Notes under the pieces: model-generated
What the model was told of the DNA's origin: nothing
Databases searched by the model: none
Seen by the model: the letters and a program-made list of their open reading frames with translations, nothing else
Made by a program: the position numbers and the translations under genes
Source of the DNA: Ignavibacteriales bacterium
Lineage (GTDB): Bacteria; Bacteroidota; Ignavibacteria; Ignavibacteriales; Ignavibacteriaceae
DNA length: 64,000 nucleotides
Assembly: GCA_016707285.1 (NCBI GenBank)
Contig: JADJIA010000006.1
Span: 124,001 to 188,000, forward strand
Reading direction: 5' to 3'
Shown: positions 18,145-27,471 of the stretch, piece by piece
How positions within the stretch are numbered: position 1 is the first letter of the stretch
How the letters are laid out: the number at the start of each line of letters is the position of its first letter

Positions 18145-19266
18145 TCAATTCAGGTATTTTTTTACTTCTTCTTCTTTTTTGAAGTAATAAAGAAAAGTGA
18201 GAAGAAAGAAAAGCAACCCGGCTCCAATCATCGAAAAAAACATTTGTGGAGAAGATGCTCTCATGGGAGGCGTAGCAGTATCGAGTACTTCGATTGTGGG
18301 AATATCTTTTTGCTCTTGAATTATCTCTTTGTAATACTGCTGCTGAAGCATCGAATACACTTCGTTGAGTACTTTTACTTCTCTGAAGTAATTGGAAAGT
18401 TTCATACCAAGTTCAGGAGCGTCCTTAAAGCCGACAAACAATTCGTCAGAATTGGTCTGAAACTTCTGATAAGCTTTTTTGAGAGACTGCAATTTGCTTT
18501 TTGCCTCCATTACCTCTTGAACATCTCCACTAAGAGTTTTTTGCAAATAATCCAATTGAATTTCGGTGGTTATAATTTCACTCTTTACTTGTGCAGCAAC
18601 TTCAATGGAAGCTTTCAGTTGCTCAGGAAGTGATAGAGTTTTATTCTCTTTTTGAAATTTTGCGTAGTTCAATTCTGCACTATCGAGTTCTGCTTTAGTC
18701 TGTGTTAATCTTCCTTCGATAAACTGTCGGGTCAACTTTGCCTTGTTATGAAGTTTATTCCTGTTAATACTGTCTAATGCATTAACAAATGTATTACATA
18801 CAAGTGCTGAAAACTCTGCGGCTTTTTTCTTATCTAAATCGTTTCTGCCAAAATATCCTGTCTTAATTGGGAATCCGATTTTAATAATCCCCTCTTTCGA
18901 AACTTCAACCTCCACATTCCCGGTTGTTTTAACCAAAGCCTCTTCATTGGTTTTTACACCAAAATATTCTTTGAGATCAACTCTCGAAATTACATAGTTC
19001 GCCGCTGACCGGCTTTTGATTATCTCTGCGTATAACTGCGAATTTCCTGATGCTCCACCAGTTATCAAACTCCCCATATCCTGGGCACCTAACATCCCCG
19101 CAAGTCCTGTGGCTTTTTGTGTTTCGGGAGGGAGAATTGTTGCCATTGAAGTAAAAGTCAATGGATAGGCAAAATATAGTACAACTGTATAAATTACCAG
19201 GGCAATTCCTGAGAGAACAATCATCTTGAAAATGCTCTTTTGAAGCACTAATAGTATCAGTTTCAT
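18145..19266 (-). CDS. Wzz-like polysaccharide chain-length determinant
   Basis: A 373-residue inner-membrane protein with a membrane segment near residues 15-35, a long helical coiled periplasmic domain (about 130-320) and a second membrane segment near 340-362. This is the Wzz/GNVR layout that sets polymer length. It has no kinase domain; the kinase is supplied by the BY-kinase in the same operon. It starts one base after the stop of the SLBB reading frame and ends with a Lys/Glu-rich tail. Confidence 0.85.
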   Translation of the reverse strand: MKLILLVLQKSIFKMIVLSGIALVIYTVVLYFAYPLTFTSMATILPPETQKATGLAGMLGAQDMGSLITGGASGNSQLYAEIIKSRSAANYVISRVDLKEYFGVKTNEEALVKTTGNVEVEVSKEGIIKIGFPIKTGYFGRNDLDKKKAAEFSALVCNTFVNALDSINRNKLHNKAKLTRQFIEGRLTQTKAELDSAELNYAKFQKENKTLSLPEQLKASIEVAAQVKSEIITTEIQLDYLQKTLSGDVQEVMEAKSKLQSLKKAYQKFQTNSDELFVGFKDAPELGMKLSNYFREVKVLNEVYSMLQQQYYKEIIQEQKDIPTIEVLDTATPPMRASSPQMFFSMIGAGLLFFLLTFLYYFKKEEEVKKYLN

Positions 19267-20058
19267 CTACCTGCTACTCACAATCACCGCAATCGTTGCC
19301 GCTACAACAGTTGCAACCTGACCAAGTATCGTCAATGAATCTTTAAATATATCCCAAAACTTGGGAGCCGGTGGTTCTTCCGGGATCCAAATTGTATCAC
19401 CGGGTTCAAGAACCATGATTTCATCCACTTCGATCCATTCCCCTGTCTTGGCTTTAACAATTCTCACCTCACTTTGTTCTGCACGCCACGAAAATCCGCC
19501 GGCAAGTTTTATATAATCCTGCACTGTCAAACCGGGCATATATTCAACATTTCCGGGAAACACAGCTTGTCCGATGATAATAATATACTCTTTCTTTTCA
19601 GGGATAAGAATTTCATCACCATTCCTTAAAACTACATCATCTTCATATGACCTGAATATATTCCGGAAATCAACAACAACCTGTCCTTTTCGCTGACGGG
19701 ATTTTGCTTTCATATAATCATATTCATCATCTGTCATATCGGGTCGTGGAATTAATTTAATTCGCTCCAACTCGGCGTCAACTGTATCGGCTCCAATAAA
19801 TCTTCTTAAAGAGGCATCCATCAGGGAAGCTTTCTCGAGGTAACCACCGGAGATTGTTATCAACTCACTAAGATGGGTTTTATCTTTATCAATCTTGTAT
19901 TTCCCGGGATATTTAACAAATCCTGTGATTGTTACAACATTGTCCTGTAAATATTCCGGTTTGGATCTGACAACAACAATATCTTTGTTTTGAAGGAAGA
20001 AATTATTTTTGATGAAGTTCTTCATTTGATAATTTGATGTTGGTTTGAGTTTTTGCAT
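19267..20058 (-). pseudogene. SLBB-domain C-terminal part of a Wza-like export protein, apparently separated by a frameshift
   Basis: This reading frame has at least two SLBB blocks (VTITGFVKYPGKYKID and IIIGQAVFPGNVEYMPG, each followed by a LxELITISGGY-type turn) and a C-terminal hydrophobic helix (VATVVAATIAVIV). It lacks a signal peptide and a polysaccharide-export domain. Its first 17 or so residues are an out-of-frame copy of the preceding gene's tail, and family-like sequence begins at FFLQNKDIVVVRSKPEY. Removing one A from the A5 run at 20007-20011 joins it to the upstream frame. It could still be translated from ATG 20058, so the pseudogene label is tentative. Confidence 0.7.
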
Positions 20059-20887
20059 CGGGAAGGAATCGAATTACTTCGATCGTATCAGTGAATGCTT
20101 CATCGACTAACCCACCTGCAACTTTTATTAGTTCGAGAACTGTTTCGCCTGATTTATATTCATAAACTCCTGCATACCCAACCGCACCGGTGACATTAAC
20201 GCTCCTGTCAATCTTGCCAAGGCTGATGTAATCACCTTCTTGCACCACCGGATTTTGAGTTCTGTCTGCCAGCCTTATGTATTGCAGCAGGTCGTAATAA
20301 TTTGTGACATTCAGTTTTGAAATTACTTTAACATTCCTGATGTCTGCCTCTTTGTTGATTCCGGCTTCAAGCAGAACATCACTCAACCTTGAATTGGCAA
20401 AAATTACTTTGCCTCCCCTTTTCTGAACTTCACCAAAAATATCAACTTTTACACTTCGGATGGTTGAAAGAGTAACTAAAATATTGTGAGTTTTGAATTT
20501 CTCACGGATGAGTGTGATAATATTCTTTTTGGCATCCTTGAGAATCATGCCACTCACTTTAACGATACCTGCTTTTGGAATTATTAGAAATCCATCGGGA
20601 TTAACTTTTGCTTCATAAACCAATGCCTCGGCATTGTCGATACTTATCGAAAATACATCACCCGGTCCAAGTACATAGGTTTCTTCATCCACACTCAAAT
20701 CACCGGAGGGATCTCCCGATTTTGGTTGTCCGTTTGCATCGAACACGATGGAGCTGCGGTCCGTGTATGTGGGGATGGTTTGAGTAAAAACCACGGTATT
20801 AATACAAGAAAGGAATAGCATAAATGCTATTCCTTTTCTAAAGTTGGAAGTCAACAAAACTATCTTAAGGATAATAGTGTTAAGCAT
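20003..20887 (-). pseudogene. Wza-like polysaccharide export protein, N-terminal part ending at a probable frameshift
   Basis: Start ATG 20887 overlaps the kinase stop as ATGCTTAA; earlier in-frame starts lie inside the kinase gene. About 294 residues: a signal-type segment (KGIAFMLFLSCINTVVFTQ), the polysaccharide-export domain (YVLGPGDVFSISIDN onward), then two SLBB blocks (VDIFGEVQKRGGKV; VNVTGAVGYAGVYEYKSG). It stops in the middle of a further SLBB region at EELHQK. The missing remainder, including the C-terminal helix that forms the outer-membrane pore in E. coli Wza, is in the next frame. Joined, the product would be about 540 residues. Confidence 0.75.
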
Positions 20888-23102
20888 TATCTCCGGATTT
20901 CGTTGAGCGTGAATAGTAATAGTAATATTTGTAATACGATCCATAAGAACTCTTGTAAACAAAGTTATTCAACACAGCACCGATGAAGTGATGTTTACCC
21001 TGTTTCAGAATCTCACCGGCTCTTCTTAACAGTTCCATCTCAGTAGTATCTGCCGAGACAACAAGAATCGACCCATCCACATGTCTGGAAAGAATTTCAG
21101 AATCTGTTACTGCAATTACAGGAGGTGTGTCAAGAATTATAAAGTCATACATATCTCTAACCGTTGCAATAAACTTTTGCATTGCATCCGATTCCAGCAA
21201 CTCAGCGGGATTAGGTGGGATTGTTCCGCAAGGAATAAAGTCCAAATTCGGCATTTCAGTTTTACGGACTATCTCTTCCATAGTGTTGTTACGGAAAAGA
21301 TAATCGACCAAACCAGGGTGTCTATTCATGTTGAAGACATTGTGAACCCTCGGTTTTCTAAGATCGCAGTCAACCAACAGAACTCTTTTATTTATCTGTG
21401 CGAAACTGCCGGCAAGGTTTGTCGAAATAATTGTTTTACCTTCAGTAGGTGCAGAAGAAGTAATTAAAACAACTTTCATTTTTTCAGGATCAGGGGAAGT
21501 AAATTGAAGTCTGGTCCTTAATGCCCTGAATGCTTCCGCAGGAATAGAATCAGGTTTTGAGAAGACAATAAACTCGTTTGAACTTCCTTTTGAAGCATCA
21601 ATACCTTCAATTCTGGGGATCCATGATAGAACATTAAATCCAAGTTTTGTTAATTGATCAGGAGTTTTTACTGTCTTATCGAAGTAATCTCTAATAAATA
21701 CATACGAAATTGAAACAACCAATCCCAATACTAACCCAATTATTACAATCAGAGTACGATTTGGCTTGGCTGGTTCAGTCATTATTCTTGCAGCCTCAAT
21801 TACCACAACATTCCCGGGTTGTGATTGTTCATTGATAACAGCTTCCTGAAATCTTTGTTCGATAAGTGTATAAAGTTTTTCAAGTCCTTCTCGTGTTCTT
21901 GTCAGCTTGGCAAGTTCAATTGCATTTCTTGGAAGAAGCCCAAACTTGTTTTCGTATTGGCCCAACATGCCGGCAAGCTGGGCAATGGAGTAGTTTAACC
22001 CCTTCTCCTTAATTTCCAAATCAATTATCTCAAATGACAAGGTCCTGTATTCCTGAGGTGTACTGGCAACTGCTCCCTTCTGAAATTTCTCAATTTCTTC
22101 ATCAAGCTTGTCTTGAAGCATATTTATCTTTAGATCAAACTCTTTAAGTGCTTTTGCATTTTTAGGATCTTTTTCATTTCCAGAGACAAGCAATTTTTGA
22201 ATTTCAAGTTTTGCAATTTCTGTCTGTAACTGCTCAAAATAACCCTTTGATGTATATTGGGAAAGATAATCTAAGGCATCGGGATCAAGCTTAGATAGTT
22301 GGTTTCTATACGATTCTAGAGCAGTTTGCGCCGATTTTAGTTCAATTTCTTGCATACTCTTACTTGCTTCAAGAGTAGAAATCTGAGAAATCAAATTGGA
22401 AGCCTGATTATCAAGCGCGATAATCCCCCCACTTTCTTGGAATGCCTTTAATGTTTCTTCAGCCCCATTAAGTTGATCAAGTTTTTCGGTCCTTTGTTCA
22501 TCAAGATAATTCTTAACAACAATTAACTGATCCCTGTTGAACATCAAATTAAGATTACGATATTCAGAAGCGTAAGTATTAGCTATAAGAGCTGCCTCAT
22601 AGGGCGATGGAGAGCTGGCTGAGAGGATTACAAAATCCAAACCTCTTTTTTGTTCAACCGTTGTAACACCCAGAAGTGTTTGAGCAAGAGCATCCTTTGT
22701 CAGCAATTTTTTCTTGGTTTGGTCGAGTTTGTCCGAAGTAAGAAGGACTGAGAAAGTATCCTTTTTTTCAGCGACATTGAAGGAATCAATAAGTGCGGAA
22801 GCAACTCTTTCTCTTAAAGTATAACTTTTTATTATCTCTATTTCATTTGAGATAAATCTGTCCTCTGAACCAAAAGGTTGAAGCAATGGATTTGATTCAA
22901 GTATGTTACCCGAGTTTTTGTTAACCTTCACCAGAGTGCTTGAATTGTATATGTTCACAGCATTTATCGCATATACCAATGCGAAGATGAACGATACTGC
23001 GGTTATGATAAGGATCGGTAAAAAATTTCCGCGAATCAGTTGCAGGTAATCTACAATGGATTTTGTTTCCTGGAATTGCGAATTATTGAATTCTGTATCC
23101 AA
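20880..23102 (-). CDS. Wzc-like polysaccharide co-polymerase with bacterial tyrosine (BY) kinase domain
   Basis: A 740-residue inner-membrane protein. An N-terminal Wzz domain (membrane segment about 30-50) and a long coiled periplasmic region end at a second membrane segment (about 448-470). The cytoplasmic kinase has Walker A (SSAPTEGKT, Lys556), Walker A' (VLLVDCDLRKPR, about 574-585) and Walker B (IILDTPP, about 655-661). A tail with a run of tyrosines (about 716-730) is the autophosphorylation cluster. Cycles of phosphorylation control polymer export with the Wza-like protein. Start TTG 23102 with AGAGGA four bases upstream, eight bases after the preceding stop. Confidence 0.95.
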   Translation of the reverse strand: MDTEFNNSQFQETKSIVDYLQLIRGNFLPILIITAVSFIFALVYAINAVNIYNSSTLVKVNKNSGNILESNPLLQPFGSEDRFISNEIEIIKSYTLRERVASALIDSFNVAEKKDTFSVLLTSDKLDQTKKKLLTKDALAQTLLGVTTVEQKRGLDFVILSASSPSPYEAALIANTYASEYRNLNLMFNRDQLIVVKNYLDEQRTEKLDQLNGAEETLKAFQESGGIIALDNQASNLISQISTLEASKSMQEIELKSAQTALESYRNQLSKLDPDALDYLSQYTSKGYFEQLQTEIAKLEIQKLLVSGNEKDPKNAKALKEFDLKINMLQDKLDEEIEKFQKGAVASTPQEYRTLSFEIIDLEIKEKGLNYSIAQLAGMLGQYENKFGLLPRNAIELAKLTRTREGLEKLYTLIEQRFQEAVINEQSQPGNVVVIEAARIMTEPAKPNRTLIVIIGLVLGLVVSISYVFIRDYFDKTVKTPDQLTKLGFNVLSWIPRIEGIDASKGSSNEFIVFSKPDSIPAEAFRALRTRLQFTSPDPEKMKVVLITSSAPTEGKTIISTNLAGSFAQINKRVLLVDCDLRKPRVHNVFNMNRHPGLVDYLFRNNTMEEIVRKTEMPNLDFIPCGTIPPNPAELLESDAMQKFIATVRDMYDFIILDTPPVIAVTDSEILSRHVDGSILVVSADTTEMELLRRAGEILKQGKHHFIGAVLNNFVYKSSYGSYYKYYYYYSRSTKSGDNA

Positions 23103-23110
23103 TTGTTCCT

Positions 23111-23680
23111 CTAATTTCGTGTAATATTCAAGATTAAAATAACTAAAGATATCGCTGCTGAAAGAATCTGCAAACCGATCGAGAGGTAGTCTCTAAAGAA
23201 AAATCGTGGTTCACCTTTTAGGAGTAGTATGTCACCCGGTTGAAGCGTTGGAATCGTATCAATCGGTGTTACATAATCGTCCCATAAAAGTGAATTATAA
23301 TTGAGTTCCAAGACACGGTTGCCCGTTTTAGAAATAAGTGAACTGTCTTTTGCATTTTGAGGTGCCGGGAATGCTGTAGTATCACTGCTGGCATATCTAA
23401 AAAGGGCAATCTGCTCAAGTAAGGCATCAGTAGTGGGTCCTCCGGCGAAAGACAAAAGATCCAGCACATTCGTACCATCAGGTACCATATACTTACCAGG
23501 GAATTTTACATACCCAAGTACTGAAACAGGTATATTTAATTTATCCGGGTCTGAATAATCATAAAATGCTCCCCCGGCTTGGTAAGGAGTTACGTCCCTT
23601 CCAACTTTTACATCCTGAGCTTTTACAATAAATGTTGTACTAATAACCAAAAGGAAAAACAGTAATTTGGTAAACCGCAT
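23111..23680 (-). CDS. SLBB-domain periplasmic/outer-membrane protein of the polysaccharide operon
   Basis: A 189-residue protein with a signal peptide (MRFTKLLFFLLVISTTFIVKA), one SLBB block (VSVLGYVKFPGKYMVPDG, VLDLLSFAGG) and a C-terminal hydrophobic helix (ILSAAISLVILILNITRN). It lacks the polysaccharide-export domain. The end, with a hydrophobic helix just after PRFFFRDYLSIG, resembles the end of the second SLBB frame, suggesting both insert C-terminal helices in a membrane. It is the first gene of the operon. Confidence 0.85.
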   Translation of the reverse strand: MRFTKLLFFLLVISTTFIVKAQDVKVGRDVTPYQAGGAFYDYSDPDKLNIPVSVLGYVKFPGKYMVPDGTNVLDLLSFAGGPTTDALLEQIALFRYASSDTTAFPAPQNAKDSSLISKTGNRVLELNYNSLLWDDYVTPIDTIPTLQPGDILLLKGEPRFFFRDYLSIGLQILSAAISLVILILNITRN

Positions 23681-23705
23681 AACTCTACTTTTTATTTATG
23701 ATATG

Positions 23706-23713
23706 CAAATATA
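23706..23713 (-). promoter_or_regulatory. Candidate -7 element of the polysaccharide operon
   Basis: TATATTTG, an exact match to the Bacteroidota TAnnTTTG box, lies 25 bases before the ATG at 23680 in a 62-base intergenic gap. No clear -33 TTTG was found at the usual spacing. A short leader of about 18 bases would follow. Confidence 0.35.
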
Positions 23714-23742
23714 TTGATTATTTGAGTTATTTGAAAGATAAA

Positions 23743-24606
23743 TCACGAATTTAACTCAATCTTAACAGAAAAAGAGGCAAAATATGTGCCCAGAATAGCG
23801 ATTAAAGGAGCTGAAAAAATTGATAACAGCGTGCCTGTTGTCCTGTCCGATCCGGCAATGCTTATTTCTAAAAATTCCAAACCTAAATTTACGATAAAAT
23901 TATAAACTAATAATGTGATTAATGCACAAAAACTGCTTAATATAAGTGTAGAAAGATATGCCGGTAACTTAATTTCCCGCAAACTGCCCCCTACAAGCTT
24001 CATTGTATTAATATCTTCCTTCCTCGCTGCAAATGCTGACCTGATAGAAGTGTATGCTAAATAAACTGCAACAAACAGGAATATTGCGGTAACCACAAAA
24101 GTTATTATTTTAATTCTCGCAACAACAAGCATCATTTCATTTAATAACTGAGACCGGAATTCATGACTCTCAACACCATCCAAAGCAGAAACCGACTTAA
24201 CAGTATTTTCTAAAATCTTCATTTCATAGTTGGCAGGATCGAGAGTTACCAACATCGATGCTGGGAGAGGATTAAATGTTAATACTTTCTTAAAATCTTC
24301 TCCGGTCTGTTTTACAAAATCCTTCTCAGCTTCTTCTTTACTGATAAAATTAATAGATTTTACTCCCTCAAACTTTTGAATTTTTGCGATCAAATCATTA
24401 ATTTCAGAGACAGGCAGAGAATCCCTTAGATAAAACGAGGCAGTTACATTCTTTTTAAGATTCTCCTGAAGGTCATCAGAAAAACCTGCAAAAATAAATG
24501 ATGCGCAAATGAAAAGGGAGGCGAACAGCAATGATAGAAAAGTAATGATTGAGGTTAACCCTGCAAATCTTAAATTTCTGATAGCTTCTTTAAAGTAAAA
24601 TATCAT
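23743..24606 (-). CDS. ftsX: Cell-division protein FtsX
   Basis: FtsX is the membrane half of the FtsEX complex that activates peptidoglycan hydrolases at the septum. The 287-residue protein has an N-terminal membrane segment (about 18-40), a periplasmic domain (about 45-165) and three further membrane segments. The block RKEDINTMKLVGGS is the FtsX cytoplasmic signature. No ftsE is adjacent, which is common in this lineage but notable. It begins only two bases after the upstream lipoprotein stop. Confidence 0.9.
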   Translation of the reverse strand: MIFYFKEAIRNLRFAGLTSIITFLSLLFASLFICASFIFAGFSDDLQENLKKNVTASFYLRDSLPVSEINDLIAKIQKFEGVKSINFISKEEAEKDFVKQTGEDFKKVLTFNPLPASMLVTLDPANYEMKILENTVKSVSALDGVESHEFRSQLLNEMMLVVARIKIITFVVTAIFLFVAVYLAYTSIRSAFAARKEDINTMKLVGGSLREIKLPAYLSTLILSSFCALITLLVYNFIVNLGLEFLEISIAGSDRTTGTLLSIFSAPLIAILGTYFASFSVKIELNS

Positions 24607-24608
24607 TT

Positions 24609-25121
24609 TTATAGATTCGATTCATCAATCCATCGCGATATCTGCCACTTTTTTGTGTTGGCATCCTTCTCAAGGGTGAGATTGACTCTGCCATTAATTC
24701 GGACAATGTCGCTGGGATTGAATGTGATAGTTAAGTTGAAACTTCTTACAATATTGATTTTGGTTGAATCCCCACTCGATAGAACAATGTTATTCCACAC
24801 AAGATCGAGCCTCTCTGAGTTGGAAAAAAGCCCTGAGGTGGTTCTGAGTTCTTCTTCTCTCCCCCATGTAACATCAGCACCAAGGTCATAATCACGAAAT
24901 GTGAATATAAAATCATCCTTTATTAGCGCAGAATAGATACTGGTATCTTTAAAGGTGTAGGCATATTTTAGATTGATGAAAACTCCATCTGAAGTTGAAA
25001 GATCACTGAGGACACCTCCCCCACCCTCTTCATCCTCATAAGTCCCCGGGGCAAAAGGATTTTCGCACCCAATAACAAGCAAAGCCAACAGAAATCCTGT
25101 AAATAACTTCGCTCGAATCAA
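24609..25121 (-). CDS. Small predicted lipoprotein
   Basis: 170 residues with a lipoprotein signal (LLALLVIGC, Cys19) and a glycine/acid linker (EDEEGGGG), then a compact beta-rich domain. No family was recognised. Start is TTG 25121 with AAGGAT about eight bases upstream, and it overlaps the previous stop as TTGA. It shares size class and context with the next upstream lipoprotein, so they may form a periplasmic pair. The C-terminal ending (WQISRWID) resembles the end of SnoaL/NTF2-like folds (compare WTIYQWQD in its neighbour), suggesting they are related. Confidence 0.75.
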   Translation of the reverse strand: MIRAKLFTGFLLALLVIGCENPFAPGTYEDEEGGGGVLSDLSTSDGVFINLKYAYTFKDTSIYSALIKDDFIFTFRDYDLGADVTWGREEELRTTSGLFSNSERLDLVWNNIVLSSGDSTKINIVRSFNLTITFNPSDIVRINGRVNLTLEKDANTKKWQISRWIDESNL

Positions 25122-25696
25122 TTAAAATATCCTTTTAACTCACTCCAGGTGGTCGATTCGCCCGATTTGATGTCCTGCCACTGATAAATTGTCCAAAGCT
25201 GTTGTTTATCCCGTAACAACTTAAACTGCAATTTGCCGCTAAAAACATTTGCAAGCCCCTGAATGTTGTGCGGGACGGTTACGCTATAATTAGCCGACAG
25301 ATATGCGCTGTCTCCAAAAGAAACGAGTTGCTCATCATCAAAGATCACTGAAATTGATGATTCCTTGGGAATCTTATTAATAATATTGTTAAAATATTGT
25401 TCTTCATCTTTAAGTGACCATCCAAAAGCAAGTGAAGCATACTTCGAAACTGCCTCGGCATTAGCAACAAATTGGAAAGATTTACCGTTTTTTAGCGAAT
25501 CACTAAATGATTTTACATAATACTGTGTACTTTTGGTGGAAACCGAGTTAACCAGATTTGTTATCACACTGGATACATCCACAGGTTGCAGATAGTTAAA
25601 CCTGGGGACATCGGGTGCTTCCGGTGCTCTTGTTGTGAAAATGTCGCATCCCGACAACATAAATGTTAACAGGATTAAAATTATGAAACGAGACAT
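25118..25696 (-). CDS. Predicted lipoprotein, possibly NTF2-like
   Basis: 192 residues with lipobox LSGC (Cys17) after MSRFIILILLTFM. The rest is a mixed helix/sheet domain ending in LWTIYQWQDIKSG, a pattern also present at the end of the next gene. Family not recognised. Its ATG lies inside the end of the methyltransferase gene (16-base overlap). Probably co-transcribed with recR, the methyltransferase and ftsX. Confidence 0.75.
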   Translation of the reverse strand: MSRFIILILLTFMLSGCDIFTTRAPEAPDVPRFNYLQPVDVSSVITNLVNSVSTKSTQYYVKSFSDSLKNGKSFQFVANAEAVSKYASLAFGWSLKDEEQYFNNIINKIPKESSISVIFDDEQLVSFGDSAYLSANYSVTVPHNIQGLANVFSGKLQFKLLRDKQQLWTIYQWQDIKSGESTTWSELKGYFN

Positions 25697-26436
25697 ATTA
25701 TTCTTGGTGAATTGGATTTCTCAAATCTACTTCCATCATAATCACCAAACAACGATATATTTGATACCCCTGTTTCTTTAAAAACCTCTATTATTTGGTC
25801 ATGATCAAATAATCTAACCGACTCTTTAAAACACTTTTCACCGTTTCCGTCACAAAACTTAATCGATTTTATAACTCTTTCATCCCGAATAGATCGCTCT
25901 TCGCTATAGGTTACTCCCTGAAATTCGGTTATTGAACTTGGAATAAGATTTTTTTTAACATACTCTGCATTCAGAAAATCGAGAACAAAAAATCCCCCGT
26001 CCCTTTTTAATGAAACAGCATTTTTTAGAACTGCAAGGTTTTCCAGATCAGACTCAAAATATCCCCAGCTTGTAAAGATATTTAAAACAAGATCAAATTT
26101 AGATTTAAATGGCAAGTTTCTGATATCTCCCCTTACAAGTGACAGTTTTGTCTCCTGACAGATCGCACCGGATTTTGCCTCTAAAAGGAGATGTCTGCTT
26201 AAGTCATATCCTGTAACCTTAAATCCGAGTTTGCTGAACATTATTGCGTGCCGCCCCGCCCCGCATCCAAGGTCGAGTACACTGCTACCGGATTGAATCC
26301 CTGTGGATTTGCAAATTAATTTGGCAAGTTTCCCGGCTTCAGAGTTATCTCTTCCATGGTAAAGTTTTAAATAATGTTCAGAATCAAACCAGTTTTGAAA
26401 CCATTTATTCGAATTAATCGGGATTTCAGAATCCAT
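25681..26436 (-). CDS. Class I SAM-dependent methyltransferase
   Basis: 251 residues. The SAM-binding motif I is VLDLGCGAGRH (about residues 53-63), followed by motif II acidic VTGYDLS and a LVRGDIRNLPF block. These are typical of small-molecule methyltransferases of the UbiE/Methyltransf_25 type. The substrate cannot be inferred. Its ATG shares base 26436 with the recR stop. Confidence 0.88.
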   Translation of the reverse strand: MDSEIPINSNKWFQNWFDSEHYLKLYHGRDNSEAGKLAKLICKSTGIQSGSSVLDLGCGAGRHAIMFSKLGFKVTGYDLSRHLLLEAKSGAICQETKLSLVRGDIRNLPFKSKFDLVLNIFTSWGYFESDLENLAVLKNAVSLKRDGGFFVLDFLNAEYVKKNLIPSSITEFQGVTYSEERSIRDERVIKSIKFCDGNGEKCFKESVRLFDHDQIIEVFKETGVSNISLFGDYDGSRFEKSNSPRIICLVS

Positions 26437-27029
26437 TAAAAGAGCCCTCTTCCGGTTACCGCCCTGCCAATTGTTGCATCATCCGCAAATTCGATATTGC
26501 CACCAATTGGCAAACCTCTGGCAATTCTGCTGACCGAAACATCAAGTGGTTTTATCAATCTGTTGAGATAAAGTGAAGTTGCCTCTCCCTCAGTGTCAGG
26601 ATTTAGAGCAAGAATTACTTCTTTGACCTCTCCATTTAATCTCTGCAGAAGTTCTTTTACTTTCAGTGATTCCGGACCAACCCCGTTGAGTGGAGATAAT
26701 ACACCACCCAAAACATGATAGGTGCCGTTATACTCGTGAGACCTTTCAATTCCGATAACATCGTTGATGTCTTCAACAACACAAATTATCGATTTGTCTC
26801 TTCTGTCAGAACTGCAAATATCACAAATATCCGACTCACCAATGTTAAAACAAATCTTACAAAATTTAATTTTTGTTTTTAATCCAATTAAAGATTCAAC
26901 CAGACTGTCGATTTGTTCGTGCGGTTGTCTTAATAGAAAGAGTGCCAATCGCCTGGCACTCTTGGCACCAACGCCCGGAAATTTCGAAAATTCTTCAACA
27001 ACCGCCTGTAAAGGCCCGGCGAGATTCAT
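26436..27029 (-). CDS. recR: Recombination mediator RecR
   Basis: RecR forms a DNA-clamping ring and works with RecO and RecF in gap repair. The 197-residue protein has the helix-hairpin-helix FPGVGAKSARRLALFLL, the four-cysteine zinc finger (CKICFN, CDIC), and the Toprim domain (ICVVEDINDVIGIE, LALNPDTEGEAT). The last block GLPIGGNIEFAD is the family C-terminus. It lies four bases downstream of ybaB, the usual arrangement. Confidence 0.96.
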   Translation of the reverse strand: MNLAGPLQAVVEEFSKFPGVGAKSARRLALFLLRQPHEQIDSLVESLIGLKTKIKFCKICFNIGESDICDICSSDRRDKSIICVVEDINDVIGIERSHEYNGTYHVLGGVLSPLNGVGPESLKVKELLQRLNGEVKEVILALNPDTEGEATSLYLNRLIKPLDVSVSRIARGLPIGGNIEFADDATIGRAVTGRGLF

Positions 27030-27033
27030 TTAT

Positions 27034-27366
27034 TTAGAATCCCGGTATGTTCATCCCAGGAGGAATAACACCTTTAGTGAGTTTTGCCATCTCTTCTTCG
27101 TTCATTTTTTTTGCTGATGTTACAGCTTTATTAACGGCAGCAACAATCAAATCTTCCAGAACTTCCTTGTCATCCGGAACAATTACTGCAGGATCAAGGA
27201 CGATTGAAATAAGCTCGCTGTTACCATTAACTGTGGCTTTAATCATTCCTCCACCGGCTTCTTCAGTTACGGTCTTCAACGCAAGCTCCTGTTGCGCTTT
27301 CGCCATATCTTCCTGCAATTTTTGAACCTGACGCATCATTTGCTGCATATTGGGTTTATTAAACAT
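27034..27366 (-). CDS. YbaB/EbfC nucleoid-associated protein
   Basis: A 110-residue DNA-binding protein of the YbaB family: NMQQMMRQVQKLQEDMAKAQ helix, the central sheet (TVNGNSELISIVLDP) and the C-terminal helix region. It dimerises and binds DNA broadly. Start ATG 27366 (MFNKPNM); the frame opens one codon earlier with a TTG. The ybaB-recR order is widely conserved. Confidence 0.93.
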   Translation of the reverse strand: MFNKPNMQQMMRQVQKLQEDMAKAQQELALKTVTEEAGGGMIKATVNGNSELISIVLDPAVIVPDDKEVLEDLIVAAVNKAVTSAKKMNEEEMAKLTKGVIPPGMNIPGF

Positions 27367-27471
27367 CAATACTCCGTGAAATTAAGTTATTTTTAAGAAA
27401 TTGTTTATTTATGTACTTGACAAATTTTATATTTGGCATTTACTTATTTTTGATATTGAAAAGTTACAGAA
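27367..27471. promoter_or_regulatory. Divergent promoter region between ybaB-recR and the purine/lipid operon
   Basis: A 105-base AT-rich gap between divergent genes must contain promoters for both. On the plus strand TTGACA (27417-27422), TATATTTG (27428-27435) and TATTTTTG (27445-27452) are candidate elements; the two TAnnTTTG matches fit the Bacteroidota -7 box. Which is used cannot be told. Confidence 0.35.

Noticed and set aside
18037..18633. 198-codon plus-strand reading frame
   Set aside because: It lies opposite the flippase and Wzz-like genes, is rich in Phe/Lys runs and has no family-like sequence.
19267..20058. Independent SLBB gene
   Set aside because: Not fully excluded, but its leading residues are out-of-frame sequence and it lacks a signal peptide, so a frameshift is the better reading.
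27417..27422. E. coli-type promoter from TTGACA
   Set aside because: No good -10 hexamer at 16-18 bases; the TAnnTTTG boxes fit the likely lineage better.
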